A stretch of 64,000 nucleotides of DNA from JBBDYH01 sp040901795. GTDB taxonomy: Bacteria > Planctomycetota > Planctomycetia > Pirellulales > JALHPA01. Location of the stretch: assembly GCA_040901795.1 (NCBI GenBank), contig JBBDYH010000122.1:1-64000 (forward strand). Direction: 5' to 3'. The notes beneath the pieces are model-generated. The model was not told the origin of the DNA and did not search any database. It was given only the letters and a program-made list of their open reading frames with translations. Position 1 is the stretch's first letter. The number at the start of each line of letters is the position of its first letter. Made by a program: the position numbers and the translations under genes. Positions 59,174-64,000 of the stretch are shown one piece after another.

Positions 59174-59200
59174 GTGTGCCACTGCTCGCGGCGAGGTCGC
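59174..59200. repeat. Palindromic repeat (gtgccactgctcgcg type) upstream of livF
   Basis: gtgtgccactgctcgcggcg and the following bases are a diverged copy of the hairpin at 55774-55794. It fills the 78-base gap between the LivG-like gene and livF. An upstream in-frame ATG at 59176 lies inside this repeat and is not the real start. Confidence 0.65.
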
Positions 59201-59235
59201 CGCGGCGGCCCCTGCCGTGGGAAACGATACCCATC

Positions 59236-59946
59236 ATGCCACTACTCGAAATTCAAAACCTTCGCGCCGGCTATGGCCCCATCGAAGTGCTTCGCGGCAT
59301 TTCACTGGCCGTGGAAGCGGGCGAGATCGTCACGCTGATCGGTGCAAACGGCGCGGGCAAGACGACAACGCTGTTGTGCATCTCCGGCACACTTCGTTCC
59401 CGCGAGGGCCGCGTTGCATTCAACGGGGAACCGATCGATCGCCGCCCTGCGTACGCGATCGTGCGGGCGGGTCTGTGCCAGTCTCCCGAGGGACGGCAGA
59501 TCTTCCCGCGTTTGACCGTGCTCGAGAATCTCCAAATGGGGGCGTACTCCCGCCGCGACAAGATTGGCGTCAGCGACGACCTGCTGCGGTGTTACGAGTT
59601 GTTTCCGGTGCTCAAACAGCGATCCGGCCAGCTCGGCGGCACGCTTTCGGGCGGTGAACAACAGATGCTCGCGCTTGCCCGAGCGCTGATGACCCGGCCG
59701 AAACTGCTGATGCTCGATGAGCCGTCGCTAGGATTGGCGCCGCTGTTCGTACAAAAGATCTTCGAGGTGATTTGCCGGCTGAATGCGGAGGGGATGACGA
59801 TCCTGCTCGTCGAGCAGAACGCACGGATGGCGCTTCGCTGCGCGCATCGCGGCTATGCCTTGGAAACCGGATCCATCATCGCTAGCGGCCGCGCAAGCGA
59901 ACTCCTAGACGACCCGCGCGTGAAACAGGCGTATCTGGGGGAGTAA
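59236..59946 (+). CDS. livF: LivF-type ABC ATPase
   Basis: The 236-aa product has Walker A GANGAGKT, Q-loop LCQSPEGRQIFPRLTVLENL, signature LSGGEQQMLALARAL, Walker B LLMLDEPSLGL and the His-loop LLVEQN. The length is normal for LivF and there is no insert. It forms a pair with the interrupted LivG-type gene, and together they would power a branched-chain amino-acid, amide or urea importer. No permease gene is in the window. Confidence 0.93.
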   Translation: MPLLEIQNLRAGYGPIEVLRGISLAVEAGEIVTLIGANGAGKTTTLLCISGTLRSREGRVAFNGEPIDRRPAYAIVRAGLCQSPEGRQIFPRLTVLENLQMGAYSRRDKIGVSDDLLRCYELFPVLKQRSGQLGGTLSGGEQQMLALARALMTRPKLLMLDEPSLGLAPLFVQKIFEVICRLNAEGMTILLVEQNARMALRCAHRGYALETGSIIASGRASELLDDPRVKQAYLGE

Positions 59947-59960
59947 CTGTAGACCGCACA

Positions 59961-60018
59961 TCGTGGGGCAGACATTCCTGTCTGCCGAGCACGGCAGGCA
60001 AGAATGCCTGCCCCACGA
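59961..60018. repeat. Long palindromic repeat between livF and infC, probable terminator-like element
   Basis: Arms tcgtggggcag and ctgccccacga (11 bp each) enclose cattcctgtctgcc paired with ggcaggcaagaatg. The element is the only content of the gap between the convergent livF and infC. It lacks a clear T-run. Confidence 0.8.
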
Positions 60019-60027
60019 ATAACCCGC

Positions 60028-60537
60028 CTACTTCGGCACCAGCACGCAAGTGATCCGCTTTCCCTGCTGTTGGGGAGGCGATTCGATCTTGCTGACTTCT
60101 TCCAGCGACTTGATTACGTTGTCAATCAAACGCCGGCCTTCGTCGATGTGCGCGATCTCGCGGCCGCGGAACACCACGGACACGATCACTTTGTCCTTGT
60201 GGCTTAGAAAGCCCCGCGCCTGATTGAGCTTGAAGTCAACATCATGCTCGCCGGTCTTGGGCCGGAAGCGGATTTCTTTGATCTTGCTCTGATGCGCATG
60301 GGACTTTCCATGCTTCTTCTTCTGCTGGTACTTGAACTTGCCGAAGTCCATGATTCGACAGACCGGTGGGCGCTCGGTGGGCGCCACCTCGACCAGGTCC
60401 AAATCCAACTCTCGAGCAGCCGCTAAGGCCTGGTCGGTGGGGATCACACCCAACTGCGTACCATCGGCCCCGATCACGCGAACCGGCGAAATGCGAATCT
60501 GCTCATTGATCCTCTGTGAACGTTCCAGAGCTTTCAT
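60028..60537 (-). CDS. infC: Translation initiation factor IF-3
   Basis: The 169-aa IF-3 has the N-domain (RINEQIRISPVRVIGADGTQ, LVEVAPTERPPVCRIMDFGK) and the C-domain (KEIRFRPKTGEHDVDFKLNQ, VVFRGREIAHIDEGRRLI). It binds the 30S subunit and checks start codons. The ATG at 60537 directly touches AAAGGAGG with no spacer. The CTG three codons later is 9 bases from this site and would give a start LERSQRINEQIRI, closer to typical IF-3. infC often uses a rare start codon for self-regulation. Confidence 0.95.
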   Translation of the reverse strand: MKALERSQRINEQIRISPVRVIGADGTQLGVIPTDQALAAARELDLDLVEVAPTERPPVCRIMDFGKFKYQQKKKHGKSHAHQSKIKEIRFRPKTGEHDVDFKLNQARGFLSHKDKVIVSVVFRGREIAHIDEGRRLIDNVIKSLEEVSKIESPPQQQGKRITCVLVPK

Positions 60538-60735
60538 CCTCCTTTGTAAGACAGTGAAAAGGACCGACGACCTTCGCCTCCGGCGGAGACAAGTTCCTAG
60601 TATCGGACAACCTTACGGCCTGCGTCAACGGGGAATGACCCGCTGTCCGCGGCTTGTCGCCCTGGCCGCTCAGCTACGGCCTAACCGGAACTGGACAAAT
60701 TCGCCCAGCCTCCCATAATATACTAACAACACCGC

Positions 60736-60813
60736 ATGAGCGGCGGCCTCGTGGGCCGCGGCGTCATGATCAACGCACGGGCCGTCCGGAGGTCGGACGG
60801 CCCGCCGTCTTTT
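60736..60813 (+). other. Two-hairpin structured segment ending in a terminator-like stem, possible leader or small RNA
   Basis: A first hairpin (atgagcggcggcctcgtggg ... cgtcat, 60736-60767) is followed by a perfect 10-bp stem, gggccgtccg/cggacggccc, loop gaggt (60779-60803), and gccgtctttt. An ataatatact -10-like box lies at 60716-60725. It could be a small RNA or an attenuator for the VTT gene. Positions 60538-60735 of this gap show no gene. Confidence 0.4.
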
Positions 60814-60825
60814 GGTGTTTGTCGT

Positions 60826-60865
60826 CTTTCGCTCCGCGAAAGAACGCCCTTTCGCGGAGCGAAAG
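60826..60865. repeat. Perfect inverted repeat (ctttcgctccgcgaaag)
   Basis: Two exact 17-base arms (ctttcgctccgcgaaag and its reverse complement) are separated by aacgcc. It lies 8 bases before the VTT ATG at 60874 and belongs to the family of unit repeats found between genes here. Confidence 0.9.
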
Positions 60866-60873
60866 GCGACATT

Positions 60874-61512
60874 ATGGGCCATCTTCTCCGCACTGCCGTT
60901 CTCATCGCCGTCGCCCTGGCGATCCCGATCGTTCCCTTTCTCTGGTTCGGCGAGCGTGTGGAAGCCACAGTCGAACGCTGGTTGTCTCCTCCTCCCTCGA
61001 ATTCGTCAGTTTTCCTGGTAGTGGTCACTGTACTTGCGACCGATGTGTTCCTACCCGTCCCGTCCAGCCTAGTAAGCACGCTAGCCGGCACACAGCTTTC
61101 GATCCCGCTAGCAACGCTGGCTTCGTGGTTAGGATTGTCGCTCGGTGCAAGCCTGGGCTTTGGCGTCGCCCGTGCGGTCGGGCGGCCGTTGGCGGTGCGG
61201 CTGGCCAGTGCGGCAGACCTCGACCGAATGGACCGACTCAGCGAGCGGTTTGGTCCGCGATTGCTGGTGCTTTTTCGGGCGCTGCCGGTATTGGCCGAGG
61301 CCAGTGTCCTTTTATTTGGCGCGACGCGACTTTCGTGGATACGGTTTTTTGTGCCCGTGGCGCTGGCTAATCTCGGTATCGCGGTAGCGTACTCGATCCT
61401 CGGCTATTACGGCCGCACGCAGCACGTGACGTGGTACGTCCTGGCCGCTTCCATTGCATTACCCCTATTGGCAACGACAATGGTGCGCTGGCGTATGCCG
61501 GTGAGCCCGTAG
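60874..61512 (+). CDS. VTT/DedA-type membrane protein
   Basis: The 212-aa product has about five membrane helices and the SNARE-associated (VTT/DedA) pattern: FLPVPSSLVSTLAGTQ, WLGLSLGASLGFGVARAVGR, FGPRLLVLFRALPVLAEASV, then FFVPVALANLGIAVAYSILG. DedA-family proteins recycle undecaprenyl phosphate or phosphatidylethanolamine at the membrane. The ATG at 60874 is preferred; the upstream in-frame extension is repeat-derived. Confidence 0.82.
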   Translation: MGHLLRTAVLIAVALAIPIVPFLWFGERVEATVERWLSPPPSNSSVFLVVVTVLATDVFLPVPSSLVSTLAGTQLSIPLATLASWLGLSLGASLGFGVARAVGRPLAVRLASAADLDRMDRLSERFGPRLLVLFRALPVLAEASVLLFGATRLSWIRFFVPVALANLGIAVAYSILGYYGRTQHVTWYVLAASIALPLLATTMVRWRMPVSP

Positions 61513-61600
61513 CGGAAGTCGCCAGACTTCCGGTCCGCCTGAATTCTAGCGAATCCAGCAACCTACAAATGGCCTGAATTCTGGCGAATTCAGCTACTAG
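61511..61600. repeat. gaagtcgccagacttcc and cctgaattctagcgaa repeat words
   Basis: The gap between the VTT and dehydratase genes contains gcggaagtcgccagacttcc and two copies of gcctgaattct.gcgaat.cag. A related word is at about 23250. It holds no gene. Confidence 0.65.
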
Positions 61601-61608
61601 CAAGTTAC

Positions 61609-63693
61609 ATGATTAATCTGCCCCTTCAGTCCGATATCTCACTCTCCGAGCTGCTCGACGGGGCCGCCAGCGAGACCCTCGACGTGCGTTCGAAGGCTGC
61701 CGGTCCGCGCGGCGCGCTGCCGCTCGACGACCAGATGCTTCGCAACTGGTCCAGCGGCGATTTGTTCGGCCTCTCGCAGAACGCCGGCATGGGTTGGACG
61801 CCCGCGGAGATGGTCGGGCCGCAGTATCTGATCCTGAGCACGCAAGGAGGCCTGCGCGCAGCCGACGGAACGCCGATCGCGCTGGGCTATCACACCGGTC
61901 ACTGGGAAATTGGCCTGCTCGTCGAGGCCGCCGCACGGGAGCTCAAACAGGCGGGCGGCGTGCCATTCGCCGGCGCTTGCTCCGATCCCTGCGACGGGCG
62001 AACTCAGGGGACCGCTGGCATGTTCGACAGCCTGCCGTTCCGCAACGACGCTGCGGTCATTTTCCGTCGCCTGATCCGCTCGCTTCCCACACGCCGCGGT
62101 GTCCTCGGCGTCGCGACCTGCGACAAGGGTTTACCGGCCATGATGATGGCCCTGGCCGGCACGCCGGACTTGCCTTGTGTGCTCGTCCCCGGGGGCGTGA
62201 CGCTGCCGCCCGAGGAGGGCGAGGATGCCGCAAAGATCCAAACGATCGGCGCCCGTTACGCGCATGGAGAGATCAGCCTTCAGGACGCCGCCGACCTGGG
62301 CTGCCGAGCCTGCGCTTCACCTGGCGGCGGCTGCCAGTTTCTGGGCACGGCCGCCACTTCACAGGTGGTCGGCGAAGCGCTCGGCCTGTCGTTACCGCAC
62401 TCAGCACTGGCCCCCAGCGGACAGGCGATCTGGCTCGATATGGCCCGCCGCAGCGCACGAGCGGTGATGCGACTGGACCAACGCGGCATCCGCACGCGCG
62501 ATGTCTTGACCGAAGCGTCGCTTCGCAATGCGATGGTTGTCCACGCGGCCTTCGGCGGCTCGACGAACCTCTTGCTGCACGTGCCCGCGATCGCTTTCGC
62601 CGCCGGGCTCCGCCGGCCGACGGTACATGATTGGGAGGAAATAAACCGGCGCACGCCGCGCTTGGTCGATGCACTTCCCAACGGCCCGGTCGGTCACCCT
62701 ACCGTACGCGTCTTCCTTGCCGGCGGCGTGCCCGAAGTGATGCTGCACTTGCGCGAGTTAGGCTTGCTCGATCTCAGCGTGTTGACCGTGACCGGCGAAT
62801 CGCTGGGCAAGTCGCTCGAGTGGTGGGAAACATCGCCACGCCGCGCTCGGTTGCGTGACTTGCTGTTCGAGCGCGACGGGGTACGGGCAGACGACGTGAT
62901 CATGCCTCCTGCGCGGGCTCGCGAACGGGGTTTAACGAGCACGGTTTGCTTCCCGCGCGGCAATTTGGCGCCGGAAGGTTCGGTTATCAAAAGCACGGCG
63001 ATCGACGCGCGCGTCGTCGATGCCGATGGCGTCTACCGCAAGACCGGCCCCGCCCGCGTGTTCTATACCGAGCGTGCAGCCGTGGCCGCCATCAAAGGCC
63101 AGGCCGAGAAGCCGATCCGGCCGGGCGATGTCCTGGTGCTCTGCTGCCGTGGGCCCATAGGTTCCGGCATGGAAGAGACCTATCAGATCACCTCGGCGCT
63201 CAAGCATTTGGAGTGCGGCCGCGAAGTGGCTGTCGTCACCGATGCCCGCTTCTCCGGCGTCAGCACCGGCCCCTGCATCGGGCATGTAGGCCCCGAAGCG
63301 TTGGCCGGGGGGCCGATCGGCAAAGTCCGCGACGGCGACCTGATCCGCATCTGGATCGATCGCAACAAACTTGTCGGTTCCGTCAATCTCATCGGCGTGA
63401 CCGATCCGGTCAGCGGCGCTCTGATCGAATTCGGTCCGGAGCAAGGCGCTCAAGTGCTCGCCGAGCGACCGACGCCTGACTCCCTGCAAGCCGATCCCCG
63501 GCTGCCTGCTGACACGCGGCTTTGGGCCGCGCTGCAGGCAGTCAGCGGGGGTACTTGGGGTGGTAGTGTCTACGATGTCGAGCGGATTCTCGAAGTCCTT
63601 AACGCCGGCCAGACGGCCTTATCACCTCTGCCGAGAGGGAACCTCCTGGAGTTGCCGCCGCGGAGGCCTGAGCGAAGTGAGCCGTCATCCTGA
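61609..63693 (+). CDS. YjhG/YagF-type (IlvD/Edd family) dehydratase
   Basis: The 694-aa protein belongs to the dihydroxyacid/sugar-acid dehydratase family and resembles the YjhG/YagF D-xylonate dehydratase type more than IlvD (longer; SDPCDGRTQGTAGMFDSL). The Cys residues that ligate the Fe-S cluster are in SDPCDGR, GVATCDKGLPAM and SPGGGCQFLGTAATSQ. The end of the catalytic core (VTDARFSGVSTGPCIGHVGP) is conserved. It converts an aldonic acid to a 2-keto-3-deoxy acid in sugar catabolism. The last residues (RRPERSEPSS) are encoded by a repeat unit. Confidence 0.88.
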   Translation: MINLPLQSDISLSELLDGAASETLDVRSKAAGPRGALPLDDQMLRNWSSGDLFGLSQNAGMGWTPAEMVGPQYLILSTQGGLRAADGTPIALGYHTGHWEIGLLVEAAARELKQAGGVPFAGACSDPCDGRTQGTAGMFDSLPFRNDAAVIFRRLIRSLPTRRGVLGVATCDKGLPAMMMALAGTPDLPCVLVPGGVTLPPEEGEDAAKIQTIGARYAHGEISLQDAADLGCRACASPGGGCQFLGTAATSQVVGEALGLSLPHSALAPSGQAIWLDMARRSARAVMRLDQRGIRTRDVLTEASLRNAMVVHAAFGGSTNLLLHVPAIAFAAGLRRPTVHDWEEINRRTPRLVDALPNGPVGHPTVRVFLAGGVPEVMLHLRELGLLDLSVLTVTGESLGKSLEWWETSPRRARLRDLLFERDGVRADDVIMPPARARERGLTSTVCFPRGNLAPEGSVIKSTAIDARVVDADGVYRKTGPARVFYTERAAVAAIKGQAEKPIRPGDVLVLCCRGPIGSGMEETYQITSALKHLECGREVAVVTDARFSGVSTGPCIGHVGPEALAGGPIGKVRDGDLIRIWIDRNKLVGSVNLIGVTDPVSGALIEFGPEQGAQVLAERPTPDSLQADPRLPADTRLWAALQAVSGGTWGGSVYDVERILEVLNAGQTALSPLPRGNLLELPPRRPERSEPSS

Positions 63694-63711
63694 GCGAAGC
63701 GAAGGAACACT
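63681..63711. repeat. gtcatcctgagcgaagcgaagga repeat at the dehydratase stop
   Basis: agccgtcatcctgagcgaag cgaaggaacac, preceded by gaggcctgagcgaagtga, is a familiar interspersed word of bacterial genomes. It encodes the last few residues and the stop of the dehydratase. Confidence 0.7.
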
Positions 63712-63806
63712 TTACCCCGTTGTCATTGCGGCAAGGGCGCGTGTTGGTCACCTGCGTGCCTTGCTGCAAGAGCACGAGCTTGTCCCATCGCCCGGTAGTC
63801 TCCATT

Positions 63807-64000
63807 TTAGCGGGGCGAAGGAGGCGCGGCGTGGCCAATACCGAACTTGCGCGAGCGCCGGTGCGACCGGGCCATTACAGCCACTGCCAAGCAACCCGAC
63901 GCTAAAAGCACGAGTGTTCCCGGCTCGGGGATCAAGGTCGCCACGTACAGTGCTTCAGTACCGTCTGCAAACGAGACCTCAGTCAGAATCTGATCTCCCT
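63807..64000 (-). CDS. C-terminal end of a PEP-CTERM protein, truncated by window edge
   Basis: On the minus strand the frame entering from base 64000 reads GDQILTEVSFADGTEALYVA, then TLIPEPGTLVLLASGCLAVA followed by VMARSHRRSRK. This is a PEP-CTERM sorting signal: the PEP motif, a hydrophobic helix and a basic tail, ending at TAA 63807-63809. The protein is secreted and then processed by exosortase. The start is outside the window. Confidence 0.85.
   Translation of the reverse strand, partial: GDQILTEVSFADGTEALYVATLIPEPGTLVLLASGCLAVAVMARSHRRSRKFGIGHAAPPSPR

Overview
The window looks like a chromosomal segment from a planctomycete, probably of the Pirellulales group. The evidence is a high-G+C genome with families that are planctomycete hallmarks: several DUF1559 prepilin-like proteins (FTLVELLVV start), a DUF1501 protein beside a DUF1549/DUF1553 protein, a CxxCH/WD40 giant, Tat-exported Gfo/Idh/MocA oxidoreductases, ThuA, a PEP-CTERM tail and very large secreted proteins. 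No rRNA, tRNA, CRISPR array, phage or insertion sequence was recognised.

Layout. 1-12 kb: the end of an M16 peptidase, a Uma2 protein, an M28 peptidase, a sialidase-like protein, a broken prepilin start, an amidase and a large BNR propeller carrying two PDZ domains. 12-15 kb: small genes (membrane protein, 50-aa protein, CBS, DUF3175, DUF6496, YbhB/PEBP). 15-21 kb: two tandem Gfo/Idh/MocA genes, the second with decayed motifs, then nth, dcd and msrA. 21-34 kb: a YwqK/MORN-like protein, PAP2 phosphatase, a DUF1501 - L7/L12-like - DUF1549/1553 - cytochrome/WD40 cluster, a MazF-type toxin-antitoxin pair, ThuA and a Cys-tailed lipoprotein. 34-44 kb: TGS GTPase, PolX, a DUF433/DUF5615 pair, a probable heterodimeric ABC exporter, cardiolipin synthase, Uma2 and a leftover cardiolipin-synthase tail. 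44-58 kb: a DUF1559 fusion, a 2867-aa alpha-2-macroglobulin-like protein with TPRs at both ends, and two tandem DUF1559 + lipoprotein modules. 58-64 kb: a LivG-type ATPase interrupted by a membrane hairpin domain, LivF, IF-3, a VTT membrane protein, a YjhG/YagF-type dehydratase and the tail of a PEP-CTERM gene.

The strongest novelty candidate is the LivG-type ATPase (57874-59157). About 180 residues with two predicted membrane helices are inserted between Walker A and the Q-loop, while all ATPase motifs stay intact. The second theme is a dense mosaic of short, mostly palindromic interspersed repeats. They fill gaps between genes and also run in frame into genes, forming signal-peptide regions, a gene's last codons and a loop in the macroglobulin TPR region. 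A third theme is decay next to an intact relative: a Gfo/Idh paralogue without its catalytic Lys, a cardiolipin-synthase tail, a prepilin start and a macroglobulin without its thioester.

All functions come from reading motifs and family resemblance by eye. No database search was possible.
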